A DNA stretch of 42,981 nucleotides, from the NCBI GenBank assembly GCA_020049295.1, contig JAIFLC010000062.1:1-42981 (forward strand), read 5' to 3'. The position numbers and the translations under genes are program-made. The notes beneath the pieces were generated by a model. The model was not told where the DNA came from, did no database searches, and was given only the letters and a program-made list of their open reading frames with translations. Of this stretch, positions 1 to 8,230 are shown one piece after another (the first letter of the stretch is position 1; each line of letters begins with the position of its first letter). Origin of the DNA: Bacteroidota bacterium. Lineage in GTDB: Bacteria > Bacteroidota > Bacteroidia > Bacteroidales > UBA12077.

Positions 1-92
1 ACGCAAAAGTGCAAAATTTAACCATTTTACAACCTGAAAAATTTAAAGATCCATTATTTGTTAGACAACTCTCCGATTTAAATGCTGATTTT
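1..92. repeat. 92-bp exact direct duplicate of part of fmt
   Basis: Bases 1-92 are identical to bases 499-590 inside fmt and in the same orientation. After base 92 the sequence switches at once to unrelated DNA, the minus-strand membrane gene. Nothing mobile (no terminal inverted repeats, no target duplication) surrounds the copy. The internal copy ends at base 590, exactly where fmt appears to lose about 22 codons. A misassembled contig edge is the simplest reading; a genuine tandem-type duplication is the alternative. Confidence 0.9.
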
Positions 93-252
93 CCCACTGA
101 CTCTTAGTTAAACCAAGAACTTTCCATCCCATCCATCGCGATATGCTACCTTCGGGAGCAATAAATAAAATGATCCCGGAAAATAGCATTATCAAAAATG
201 AAAACAATAAACCGATACTAATAAAACTTGTTAAATTAAATCTGGCTTTCAT
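93..252 (-). pseudogene. Partial DUF4405-like membrane protein (N-terminus only, cut at the 92/93 junction)
   Basis: The reading frame starts at an ATG at 252 and gives about 53 residues before the sequence crosses into the duplicated fmt tract. It holds a hydrophobic membrane segment (about residues 8-32) followed by a sequence resembling the 'W-x-x-LGLTKxQW' signature of DUF4405/cytochrome b561-like small membrane proteins, which normally continues with further helices and histidines. The frame then reads about ten unrelated residues from the fmt copy and stops. The truncation coincides with the junction, so the gene is probably intact in the organism. Family assignment rests on a short motif and is tentative. 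Confidence 0.45.
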
Positions 253-301
253 AATCTCTTTTAAGATGATTCAATTAAAAAAATATAAATATAAAATTTT
301 A

Positions 302-309
302 TACATTTG
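302..309 (+). promoter_or_regulatory. Putative -7 promoter element for fmt (TACATTTG)
   Basis: The octamer TACATTTG matches the Bacteroidota sigma-A -7 consensus TAnnTTTG and lies 23 bp before the fmt ATG. No convincing -33 TTTG is seen at the usual distance, so the call rests on the -7 box and its position. Confidence 0.45.
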
Positions 310-332
310 TTCGGAAAATAATGTGTATTTAA

Positions 333-1238
333 ATGGATAAAAAGGATTTGCGGATAGTTTACATGGGCACACCTGAGTTTGCAGTTACCCCTCTAAAAAT
401 GCTTGTTGAGCAGGATTATAATATTGTTGGTGTGGTTACAAATCCCGATAAGCCTGCTGGAAGAGGACAAAAAGTGCAGGAATCAGCAGTAAAGCAGTAC
501 GCAAAAGTGCAAAATTTAACCATTTTACAACCTGAAAAATTTAAAGATCCATTATTTGTTAGACAACTCTCCGATTTAAATGCTGATTTTAATTTGCATG
601 CTTCTCTTTTACCCCAATACAGAGGTGCTGCGCCGATTAACTGGGCAATCATAAATGGTGAACAAATAACAGGACTTACAACCTTCTTCTTAAAACATGA
701 GATTGATACAGGAAATATCGTTTTTAGAGAAGAAATTGAAATTGATGAAAAATATAATGCAGGTTTATTGCACGACCAACTAATGGAAGCAGGAGCAAAA
801 CTTGTTATTAAAACTGTTGATGCAATAATAAAAGGCAAATACCCACAGCTTAACCAATCAGAATTTATTAAACCCGGTGAAAAAATTAAAACTGCACCAA
901 AGATTTTTAAAGATAACTGTCGAATAAACTGGAGCAATAATGTGGATTCGGTTTATAACCACATAAGAGGTTTAAGCCCCTACCCTGCTGCATGGACAGA
1001 ACTAAAAACAGCTGATGGAGAAATTATTGCGTTTAAAATATTCGATACAACTAAAGAACCTTCGAATCATTCGTATGCTGAAGGTAGTATTTTAACAGAT
1101 AAAAAAAACTATCTTAAAATTGCAGTAGCAGATGGTTTTATAAATATCATTAAGCTACAACAAGCAGGTAAAAAACCATTATTAATTAATGAATTTCTTA
1201 GAGGATTTCAGAAAATAGAGTTGTGCGAACTGATATAG
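333..1238 (+). CDS. fmt: Methionyl-tRNA formyltransferase with an apparent internal deletion
   Basis: Fmt transfers a formyl group from 10-formyl-tetrahydrofolate to initiator Met-tRNA in the cytoplasm. The N-terminal Rossmann-like start (YMGTPEFAV), the PDKPAGRG loop, the formyltransferase core NLHASLLPQYRGAAP with catalytic Asn87 and His89, and Asp125 in HEIDTG are all present, followed by the C-terminal OB-like domain (GLSPYPAAW). The His-Asp distance is 36 residues, as in E. coli Fmt. However, family members have about 22 residues (the core strand and helix of the type VVVAxxxxLPxxVxxMPxxGT) between the 'AD' at 84-85 and the Asn of 'NLH', and only one residue is found here. At 301 residues the protein is correspondingly short. 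The missing stretch starts exactly at base 590/591, the end of the 92-bp duplicated tract, so an assembly error is likely. If real, the protein would probably be misfolded. Confidence 0.93.
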   Translation: MDKKDLRIVYMGTPEFAVTPLKMLVEQDYNIVGVVTNPDKPAGRGQKVQESAVKQYAKVQNLTILQPEKFKDPLFVRQLSDLNADFNLHASLLPQYRGAAPINWAIINGEQITGLTTFFLKHEIDTGNIVFREEIEIDEKYNAGLLHDQLMEAGAKLVIKTVDAIIKGKYPQLNQSEFIKPGEKIKTAPKIFKDNCRINWSNNVDSVYNHIRGLSPYPAAWTELKTADGEIIAFKIFDTTKEPSNHSYAEGSILTDKKNYLKIAVADGFINIIKLQQAGKKPLLINEFLRGFQKIELCELI

Positions 1239-1240
1239 GT

Positions 1241-2272
1241 TTACTCTTCTGTATCAAATTCTATAATTTCTGGTTCTACTTTTTTGGGTTCTTCAATAGT
1301 TTCAGGCTTAGTTTTTCTTAACCATAGTTTTTCCCCAGGCTCAGGTTCTGTACCTTCCTTCATCCTGTTTTTTTCGTATAGTTTCTTAATCTTAATTCCA
1401 TAAAACTGAGATATAGAATGCATCGTTTCGCCTTGATTTACAGTATGAAAATCCTTGCCGTGCTCAGCACTATTACGTTTAGGTTGAAGATATATTATTT
1501 GGCCTTCGATAAGAGTAGTATTTTGCGGTAACTCATTATATTTAGGTAACTCCCAGTTAATTTTCTGAAATTCTTCGGTAAGAGATGAAAATGTATCTCC
1601 TTTTTTAACAATGATATAATCGATACGGTTTTTCTCATAAATAGTATGTCGGTTCAACTGGATTTTAAAATTGTCCACATTACCCAAATTTATAAATTGC
1701 GAATCGGGTTTCTGGTCTTCATCAACATTTGGTGTTAACCCGGAATCATAAAGATATAACTGATTATCCTCAATAATTTTAATAAGCATAGATGCATAAC
1801 TGTTGTTTGTAGCATAGCCGGCCTTTTGCAAACCTTTTGCCCACGATTTGTAATCAGAAGAACTATACTCGAACAAGAATCTGTATCGGCTGCCATTTAC
1901 AATAAAATCAGAATGATCGTGGTACGAATCGTACACATTTGTATATTTTCTAAAACATTCTCCTCGTTTATCATCATCATGATAAATCTTACCTCCTGTC
2001 CATCCATTATGGCATTTTATTCCAAAATGATTATTCGCTTTTCGGGCGAGAGTGCTACTTCCATTATCTGACTCTAAAATGGCTTGTGCCAGTGTAATAC
2101 TTGCTGGTATTCCACATCTATTCATCTCCCTGACTGCCAAATCCTTATATGTTATAATATATGATTGTCTATCTTGAGTAATATATACTGCATTTGATTG
2201 ATTTGCTGATTTCTGAGTACCTTTGCAAGAGATAACCAGAATTGGAATTACTAATAGAAAAATTTTCTTCAT
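1241..2272 (-). CDS. Glucosaminidase lipoprotein with two LysM domains
   Basis: A predicted peptidoglycan hydrolase (GH73/FlgJ-like N-acetylglucosaminidase). The N-terminus is a lipoprotein signal ending in a lipobox with Cys16 (VISC), so the mature protein should be anchored in a membrane facing the periplasm. Residues about 35-185 form the glucosaminidase domain, with the expected catalytic Glu67 in 'LAQAILESDNG' and the downstream NNHFGIKC motif. Residues about 217-262 and 275-320 are two LysM peptidoglycan-binding modules ('KKGDTFSSL', 'VNQGETMHSI'). The acidic/Lys-Pro-rich tail has no clear domain. It converges with fmt with only 2 bp between stops and no terminator is visible there. A TATATTTG promoter box lies upstream at 2358-2365. 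Confidence 0.9.
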   Translation of the reverse strand: MKKIFLLVIPILVISCKGTQKSANQSNAVYITQDRQSYIITYKDLAVREMNRCGIPASITLAQAILESDNGSSTLARKANNHFGIKCHNGWTGGKIYHDDDKRGECFRKYTNVYDSYHDHSDFIVNGSRYRFLFEYSSSDYKSWAKGLQKAGYATNNSYASMLIKIIEDNQLYLYDSGLTPNVDEDQKPDSQFINLGNVDNFKIQLNRHTIYEKNRIDYIIVKKGDTFSSLTEEFQKINWELPKYNELPQNTTLIEGQIIYLQPKRNSAEHGKDFHTVNQGETMHSISQFYGIKIKKLYEKNRMKEGTEPEPGEKLWLRKTKPETIEEPKKVEPEIIEFDTEE

Positions 2273-2357
2273 TCTAACCTGTTTTGCTTTTTATTGTATT
2301 TATTTGCCTATAAATGATCTATATATTAAGAATTCAGTTTTTTTTTGTTATTTTGAA

Positions 2358-2365
2358 CAAATATA
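2358..2365 (-). promoter_or_regulatory. Putative -7 promoter element for the glucosaminidase gene (TATATTTG)
   Basis: On the minus strand the octamer reads TATATTTG, a full match to the Bacteroidota TAnnTTTG -7 consensus, about 85 bp upstream of the glucosaminidase start. It lies in the divergent spacer shared with the cytidine deaminase gene. Confidence 0.45.
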
Positions 2366-2419
2366 GAATAATCGTTTTATAACATCAATTGAAACCAGAC
2401 ATAACCAAATAAATTGTCA

Positions 2420-2902
2420 ATGAAAAAACGAGAAATAATATCTGTACTTACAGACTACAATTCTTCTGCCGAACTTGAAAATATTTATGAAGAATTAATT
2501 AACAATGCAAAAAAAGCCGCTGAGAAAGCATATGCACCTTACTCTAAATTCAAAGTTGGATCTGCTGTTTTATTAGAAAATGGAATCATAATACAAGGAA
2601 ATAATCAGGAAAATGCTGCCTACCCTTCGGGTTTGTGTGCTGAGCGAGTTGCAATTTTTTATGCAAATGCCCAATATCCTGATAAATCGATTAAGGCTAT
2701 TGCCGTTGCAGCATTTACTGATAACGGGTTTACAAAAGACCCGATACCCCCATGTGGATCTTGCTTACAGGTTATGCTCGAAAGTGAAAAGAGATCTAAC
2801 ACTTCAATTAAAGTCTTTCTTTACGGACAGAACAAAATAACTTCGGCAGAAAGCATCAAACAGTTTTTACCAGTAAATTTTAATAGCGAAATGCTTTTAT
2901 AG
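2420..2902 (+). CDS. cdd: Cytidine deaminase
   Basis: Catalyses hydrolytic deamination of cytidine/deoxycytidine to uridine/deoxyuridine in pyrimidine salvage. The zinc site is visible: CAERVAIF supplies the first Cys ligand and the catalytic Glu, and PCGSC supplies the other two Cys ligands. Substrate-binding residues fit the 'AYAPYSKFKVGSAV' and NxEN-type (NQENAAYP) motifs. About 160 residues is usual for the homotetrameric type, with a short extra N-terminus. A TTG lies six bases further upstream in frame, but the ATG at 2420 is the more likely start. It is divergent from the glucosaminidase gene. Confidence 0.95.
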   Translation: MKKREIISVLTDYNSSAELENIYEELINNAKKAAEKAYAPYSKFKVGSAVLLENGIIIQGNNQENAAYPSGLCAERVAIFYANAQYPDKSIKAIAVAAFTDNGFTKDPIPPCGSCLQVMLESEKRSNTSIKVFLYGQNKITSAESIKQFLPVNFNSEMLL

Positions 2903-2933
2903 TTCTCTTTGAAATTTTTAAAAGACAATTGTT

Positions 2934-3383
2934 ATGAAAATAATAGATATTCTGCATAAATTAAGCTACCTAAGATGGTTCTTTTTAGTATGGATGGTAA
3001 GCCTTATGTTTTATGTATTTATTGGCCAACCTGAGAATCCTCAGATTATAGTTGGAAAAATAATTTATTTATCAGGTATAATGATGTGTTTTGCAAGCCT
3101 TAGTGATACAACAAAGATTACTGATAAACAGAAAAGAGATTTGTCAAATCCTAAAATAGTAAAACGGTTATTCATTATTTATTTTGCAGCTGTTATACTT
3201 GTAGTTTTAATAAGTGTGCTATTTTTAACTCAACGATATATCTATCTAGAGGCTGATAAAACAATATTGAACGACTTTACCAAGCTGGGTTATGATTGTC
3301 TTGTAATGATGTTAGGTATGCTTTGCCTTATAAAACAATTAGCTGATCAGGTGAACTATATTAATAGCACAAAATCCAATTAG
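2934..3383 (+). CDS. Small four-helix membrane protein of unknown function
   Basis: 149 residues with four hydrophobic segments at about 12-30, 38-56, 78-100 and 120-137. A hydrophilic, charged loop (about 57-75) connects helices two and three. No enzymatic motif, cysteine pair or known signature is recognised. It follows cdd by 31 bp on the same strand and may be cotranscribed. It ends 48 bp before the convergent adenylyl cyclase gene. The reading frame, ATG start and clean membrane topology make it a credible real gene. Confidence 0.75.
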   Translation: MKIIDILHKLSYLRWFFLVWMVSLMFYVFIGQPENPQIIVGKIIYLSGIMMCFASLSDTTKITDKQKRDLSNPKIVKRLFIIYFAAVILVVLISVLFLTQRYIYLEADKTILNDFTKLGYDCLVMMLGMLCLIKQLADQVNYINSTKSN

Positions 3384-3431
3384 ACCTTATTAAGAATTTT
3401 ATTTATAAAAATTGTTTTATACAATTTGGTA

Positions 3432-4991
3432 CTAGTATTTGGCAAGTATTTTTAAGAATTCGGCATTTGGTTCTGTACCTTCTGCATCCTCAGAGAATTC
3501 AGGTTTAAGCCTGTTGACAAAATACATATCAAGGTCCATATTGTTTTTCACTTCTATTTTACCACGGTAGGTACAATCAAAAAAGTCTTTAATATATTCG
3601 TAGGTATCTCCTGAAACATTAACCCTTCCAATTTGTCCAAGTTGCTCCATTCTTGCAGCTCTATTAACAGCATCGCCCCAAATATCATAGGCAAATTTCT
3701 TTTTCCCAATAACTCCTGCAATTACTTCGCCAGTATGAATACCAACTCTAAGCTGCCATCCTTCCTCATTATTTGCTTTCTTCAGTTCGGCGTACTCTTT
3801 AATAAACTTTTGTATTTTAAGTCCTGCAATGGTCACATCAATAGGGTTACTTCTGTTTGTTAAAGGTAATCCGCCAGCGCACATGTAGGCATCACCAATA
3901 GTTTTTATTTTTTCAATAAAATGCCCTTCAATAATTTCGTCAAATTTCTGGAAATAAATGTTTAATTCGGCAATAAGATCCTGACTTGGTATTGTACCGG
4001 CGAGTTTCGAAAATCCTTTAAAATCAGTAAAGAGAATACTAACCATTTTATATTGTTTGGATCGCGCCGAACCCTTTTTCTTTAATTGGTTCGCAATCTC
4101 AGCAGGAAGAATATTTAATAATAGCTCATCCGACTTCTCTCTTTGTGCTTGAAGCAATTCGTTTGTTTTTTCGAGACTCTCAGTTAAAGAAACTAACCGT
4201 TCGTTCTTTGCTTCGAGTCTTTCTTCGATCTCTTTTAATGCAGAAACATCTGATTCAATGGCAACAAATTTAATTATCTCGTTCTGTTCATTCAGAATTG
4301 GAGTTAAGGTAGTTTGAATCCAGATAGGTGTTTCATAATTAGTTATCCACTTATTTTCATACACAACGCTTTCATAACCTTCTTTGCATTTTTGAATCGC
4401 ATCGTTTAATTTGGGGTTTGCTTTGGCATTATAAATATCTATCTCAAATTTTTCTTTAAACTCGCTGTATGTAAATCCATACATTTTTTCAAAACCTTCA
4501 TTAACCCATTCAATTATTCCATCAAAACTTATAATTATAACACTGTTTGCTGTTCGCTTTGCTACAATAGATAGCTCACGTAATATTTCGTGTTCAATAT
4601 AAATATCGTGTTGAAATTCGCTTCGGTTTAAAGCTGCATCAAATCGTAAAAGGAGTTCTTCTTTTATAAATGGTTTTCGGATTATATCCACAATACCATA
4701 TTCAAAAATGCGATCCAAATTAATGATAGGTGAATATTCTGAAATAATTAGTACTGGAATATTTTGAGTTGTTTTGTTTTGTTTTAGCGATATAATGCTA
4801 TCAATACCATTCCTTACAAGCGTTTTGGGACAAACCAATACAATATTTGGATTAATTTCTAAGGATTTAGTATAAATATCTTCTTTATTGATGGGGAAAA
4901 TCTGTAAATCATCTATTTCATCTATAAGTAAATCATGCAATTGCGAAATAGTTTCGCTATTATCATCAGATACTACTATTTTATAACTCAT
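3432..4991 (-). CDS. REC-PAS class III adenylyl cyclase
   Basis: Predicted to make cAMP from ATP in the cytoplasm. Residues about 1-122 form a receiver-like domain that keeps the acidic pair Asp9-Asp10 and Lys106 but has Cys54 where the phospho-acceptor Asp should be. Residues about 140-250 are a PAS domain ('GIIEWVNEGFEKMYGF'), and about 252-290 a coiled coil of signalling-helix type. The cyclase domain spans about 310-500. It has metal-binding Asp323 (LFTDFKGF) and Asp367 (IGDAYM), substrate-selecting Lys363 and Asp436 (the ATP-type pair; guanylyl cyclases have Glu and Cys), and transition-state Asn443 and Arg447 (NRAAR). There is no membrane segment. It is divergent from the PP2C-Sia gene block, which suggests a functional link. 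Cyclase identity is firm; ATP specificity is inferred from the two selector residues. Confidence 0.93.
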   Translation of the reverse strand: MSYKIVVSDDNSETISQLHDLLIDEIDDLQIFPINKEDIYTKSLEINPNIVLVCPKTLVRNGIDSIISLKQNKTTQNIPVLIISEYSPIINLDRIFEYGIVDIIRKPFIKEELLLRFDAALNRSEFQHDIYIEHEILRELSIVAKRTANSVIIISFDGIIEWVNEGFEKMYGFTYSEFKEKFEIDIYNAKANPKLNDAIQKCKEGYESVVYENKWITNYETPIWIQTTLTPILNEQNEIIKFVAIESDVSALKEIEERLEAKNERLVSLTESLEKTNELLQAQREKSDELLLNILPAEIANQLKKKGSARSKQYKMVSILFTDFKGFSKLAGTIPSQDLIAELNIYFQKFDEIIEGHFIEKIKTIGDAYMCAGGLPLTNRSNPIDVTIAGLKIQKFIKEYAELKKANNEEGWQLRVGIHTGEVIAGVIGKKKFAYDIWGDAVNRAARMEQLGQIGRVNVSGDTYEYIKDFFDCTYRGKIEVKNNMDLDMYFVNRLKPEFSEDAEGTEPNAEFLKILAKY

Positions 4992-5203
4992 AGATGATTG
5001 ATTGAAAAGAATTGTTAATTGTTAAAAGTATAATTTTTTTGAATATATAAATCATTCATTCATGCATTTTTTTAATATGATTGCCAAAATCTACAGAACA
5101 AATTAATAAAAATTCAATTATCATGCTTATTATTGCTAAATAATCGGGCAAATAAAAAAGAATATTTACTATTTTCTCTAAATTTCCCTGTTTAAACCAA
5201 AAA

Positions 5204-6439
5204 ATGATTATGGGATATACTTTGTTACTAATTAACCCATTGGTTGATGAGCTTGCACACCATAATGAGGTTCTCTATAAAGCATTTCCTGATTTTACTA
5301 TTTTTACAATCTCTGATTACACCAATCTACATCATCAAATAATTAATTACTCACCAGATTTAATCATTGCAGATATTGATTATCCAAAAGCAGACAATAT
5401 TGTTTTATTAACTGATTTGATGAGTAGGATAAATATACCGGTAATAGCTATTTCGCAAGGAAAAAATATTGAACAAATATATAATACAGGAGTTATTAGT
5501 TATCTTCAGAAGCCATTCTCTGAGATTGCTTTATTGTCGGCAATAAAAACTGCCATTAAGTTTTTAACTACATTTAAGTCGCTTGAGCAAAAACAAAATG
5601 AAATTGAGATAAAAAACAATCATATTGAAATACAACACAACAGCACCCTCAAACAACGTGATATAATCACTCAAAAAAACAATGAGATTATGGCTGATAT
5701 TAGATATGCCAGCCGTATTCAGAATGCAATTTTTCCAGATATTGCTCAATTCGAAGAGTTACAGAATCATTATTTTATATTTCATTTGCCAAAAAGCTAT
5801 GTTAGCGGTGATTTTTATTGGATAAAAAGATACAAAGATAAACTGATTTTTGCAGTTGGAGATTGTACAGGTCATGGTGTATCGGGTGCATTAATGCATA
5901 TGCTTGGCACAGTTTATCTTAATTCCATTATTACTGAAGATAATTTTAAGAGTGCCAGTGATATTTTAGAACAACTGCGATGTAAGATTATGGTTTTATT
6001 GCATCAAAAGGGCAATATGGGCGAAACGCAGGACGGAATGGATATTGCGCTTTGTATCGTTGACTGCACAAATAAAACAATGGAATTTGCAGGTGCTAAT
6101 AATCCTCTTTATATGATAAGAAATAATGAACTAATTGAATATAAAGGAGATAGAATGCCAGTTGGAATTCATATTAATTTTAACAAACCTTTTACAAATC
6201 ATTTAATTGAAATTAAAAGTAATGATCAGATCTATCTTTTTTCTGATGGATATGCTGATCAATTTGGAGGCGAATCAGGAAAAAAATTCAGATATAAAAG
6301 ATTTCAGGATGTATTATTAGAAATACACCAATTACAAATGTACAAACAAAAAGAAATGCTCGAAAAGGTTTTTATCGATTGGCTTGGTACTTTAGATCAA
6401 GTTGATGATGTACTTGTTTTTGGTTTTAAAATAAAATAA
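5204..6439 (+). CDS. REC-like domain fused to SpoIIE-type PP2C phosphatase
   Basis: A predicted Ser/Thr phosphatase of partner-switching systems. Residues about 5-120 are a receiver-like domain with Asp57 at the phospho-acceptor position and Lys103 (LQKPF), but the usual acidic pair after the first strand is replaced ('LLINPL'), so canonical Mg-dependent phosphorylation is doubtful. Residues about 122-165 are a coiled coil. The PP2C/SpoIIE domain runs from about 168 to the end, with metal ligands in SGDFYW (Asp203), GDCTGHGVSG (Asp220), DGMD and the late SDGYADQ and DDV motifs, so catalysis is likely intact. It is the first gene of a plus-strand set with the TPR-PP2C, SiaB-like and SiaC-like genes. 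The likely substrate is the SiaC-like phosphoprotein, by analogy with SiaA. Confidence 0.92.
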   Translation: MIMGYTLLLINPLVDELAHHNEVLYKAFPDFTIFTISDYTNLHHQIINYSPDLIIADIDYPKADNIVLLTDLMSRINIPVIAISQGKNIEQIYNTGVISYLQKPFSEIALLSAIKTAIKFLTTFKSLEQKQNEIEIKNNHIEIQHNSTLKQRDIITQKNNEIMADIRYASRIQNAIFPDIAQFEELQNHYFIFHLPKSYVSGDFYWIKRYKDKLIFAVGDCTGHGVSGALMHMLGTVYLNSIITEDNFKSASDILEQLRCKIMVLLHQKGNMGETQDGMDIALCIVDCTNKTMEFAGANNPLYMIRNNELIEYKGDRMPVGIHINFNKPFTNHLIEIKSNDQIYLFSDGYADQFGGESGKKFRYKRFQDVLLEIHQLQMYKQKEMLEKVFIDWLGTLDQVDDVLVFGFKIK

Positions 6440-6462
6440 CTTTAGCTTTTAAATCTAAAATT

Positions 6463-8202
6463 GTGAATAGAGTTTATACTTATATAGTTTTGCTTCTTTT
6501 TATCTCCAGAATAAGTTTCGGTCAGCAAATCCCTGACAATATAAAAACTGAACTAGCTGGTTATGAAGAACAAATAACTAAATTTAAAAACGAAGGAAAT
6601 AAAAATCTCGAATTAGAATACTCAAATAAAGCAGCCTTTTTATGCTGGAATAATCAATTTTTTGACCTTGCCATAAAACACTTCGAAAATGTTCTCGACA
6701 TAAATAAATCTTTAGGTAATAACAATGGTATTTTAATGGCAACCAATTACCTGGGTATGATTTACAGCGAAACTGAAAAATACAATAAAGCGATCGAGTA
6801 TTTTAAAAATGGACTTTCAATTAGCCGATCCTTAAAAAATAAAAGTGATATTGTTTCCGGATTAATCAATATAGCCCAAACTTATCAGCTTTCGGGTAAT
6901 TTTGATGAATCTAATAAATCATCGCTTGAAGGGATTTCTATTTCAAAAGAATTAACTGATATTAAATCACAGCGTACATTCTATGGAATTATTGCCGAAA
7001 ATTATCAGAAGCTGGGTAATTCAGGAAAAAGTATTGAGTATTTTGATCTATTTGCTTCCCTCGACAAGTTTATTAAAAATCAGGAGATAAAAGATATAAA
7101 AAATCAATCAGCGAGTGAGGTAAATAAAGCACAGCAAGAAAAAGCTATAACTGAAAAAGAGCTAATTAAGCAAACCGATAAACTTAAAATTACCGAAGAT
7201 TCGCTTGCCGTAGTCGAAGAATTGACACGAGAGCAAAAAATGCAACTCGAATTAAAGGAATCACAAATTAAAGCACAAGAGGCTCAGCTTAAGTTAGAAC
7301 GTTTATGGAGAAGTATTTTAATTTATGGTTTCTTAGCTATTCTTATAATTGCAGCCTTACTCCTATTTCTATACAGCAAAATCAGGTCACAAAAAACACA
7401 GATCGAAGAGCAAAGAGATAAACTCGATCTGCAAAATAAAAAAATAAACTCAAGCATTCAGTACGCACAAAATATACAACAGGCTATTTTACCTACAACA
7501 AAACAACTTGATAAGCATTTTGATTCTTTTATTATTTATAAGCCCAAGGATATTGTTTCGGGCGATTTTTATTGGTATGTTGAATTTAATGACCGAGTTT
7601 ATATAGCATCAATAGACTGCACTGGGCATGGAGTTCCTGGAGCATTTATGTCGATGATAGGAAATCGACTTTTAAATGAAATCGTAATTGAGAAAAACAT
7701 TTTAGAGCCAGCAAAAATACTATCGATGCTTAATGATAAAATAATAATAGCGTTGCGACAAAACGAAACAGAAAACGAAGATGGAATGGACGTTTGTTTG
7801 TTATGCTTTGAGGATATTAAAAACAAAGGTAAAGCCATTTTTACCGGAGCAAAGAGATCTTTGCTTATATTTAGAAATGAGAATAAAGCAATCGAGGAGA
7901 TTAAAGGGGACAGATTGTCAATTGGCGGATCGAAAAATGAAAACAGGGACAAGGAATTTACTAGTCATCAAATTATTATTAACAGCCAAGATATTGTTTT
8001 CTTGTCATCAGATGGGCTAACCGATCAAAATAATGCAGATCGAAAACGATTTGGTTCCCAACGATTAAATGATTTAGTTATTCAGAATTCTAACAAGCAA
8101 TTACCAGATTTAAAGACAATTATCGAAAAAGAACTTGATAATTTTCAACAAGGTGAAGAACAAAGAGATGATATAACATTTATTGGATTAAAAATAAAAT
8201 AG
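6463..8202 (+). CDS. TPR-transmembrane-SpoIIE-type PP2C phosphatase
   Basis: A predicted sensor phosphatase. There is a signal peptide (about 1-20), TPR repeats (about 35-200) in the periplasm, a long coiled coil (about 210-275), one membrane helix (about 280-303), a second coiled coil, and a cytoplasmic PP2C domain (about 330-579). The metal motifs SGDFYW, DCTGHGVPGAFMS, EDGMDVCL, SSDGLTDQ and RDDITF are all present. The start is GTG; no in-frame ATG occurs before the TPR region and the signal peptide follows directly. It lies 23 bp after the REC-PP2C gene and 28 bp before the SiaB-like gene, consistent with an operon. Two phosphatases with different sensors (REC versus TPR) may act on one phosphoprotein. 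Confidence 0.92.
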   Translation: MNRVYTYIVLLLFISRISFGQQIPDNIKTELAGYEEQITKFKNEGNKNLELEYSNKAAFLCWNNQFFDLAIKHFENVLDINKSLGNNNGILMATNYLGMIYSETEKYNKAIEYFKNGLSISRSLKNKSDIVSGLINIAQTYQLSGNFDESNKSSLEGISISKELTDIKSQRTFYGIIAENYQKLGNSGKSIEYFDLFASLDKFIKNQEIKDIKNQSASEVNKAQQEKAITEKELIKQTDKLKITEDSLAVVEELTREQKMQLELKESQIKAQEAQLKLERLWRSILIYGFLAILIIAALLLFLYSKIRSQKTQIEEQRDKLDLQNKKINSSIQYAQNIQQAILPTTKQLDKHFDSFIIYKPKDIVSGDFYWYVEFNDRVYIASIDCTGHGVPGAFMSMIGNRLLNEIVIEKNILEPAKILSMLNDKIIIALRQNETENEDGMDVCLLCFEDIKNKGKAIFTGAKRSLLIFRNENKAIEEIKGDRLSIGGSKNENRDKEFTSHQIIINSQDIVFLSSDGLTDQNNADRKRFGSQRLNDLVIQNSNKQLPDLKTIIEKELDNFQQGEEQRDDITFIGLKIK

Positions 8203-8230
8203 TATTTTTATAGGAAAATTTGATATTAAC

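Noticed and set aside
143-340. 65-codon plus-strand frame upstream of fmt
   Set aside because: Antisense to the DUF4405-like N-terminus and overlaps the fmt promoter and start; Lys/Ile/Asn-rich without features.
416-937. Long open frame on the minus strand across fmt (173 codons)
   Set aside because: Entirely antisense to fmt, Cys/Ser/Phe-rich composition typical of a shadow frame, no family features.
3384-3431. Weak hairpin aaattg/caattt between the convergent membrane protein and cyclase genes
   Set aside because: Only six A/T-rich base pairs and no clear T-run; too weak to call a terminator.
7599-7952. 117-codon minus-strand frame inside the TPR-PP2C gene
   Set aside because: Fully inside a well-supported phosphatase domain and shows no recognisable motif.
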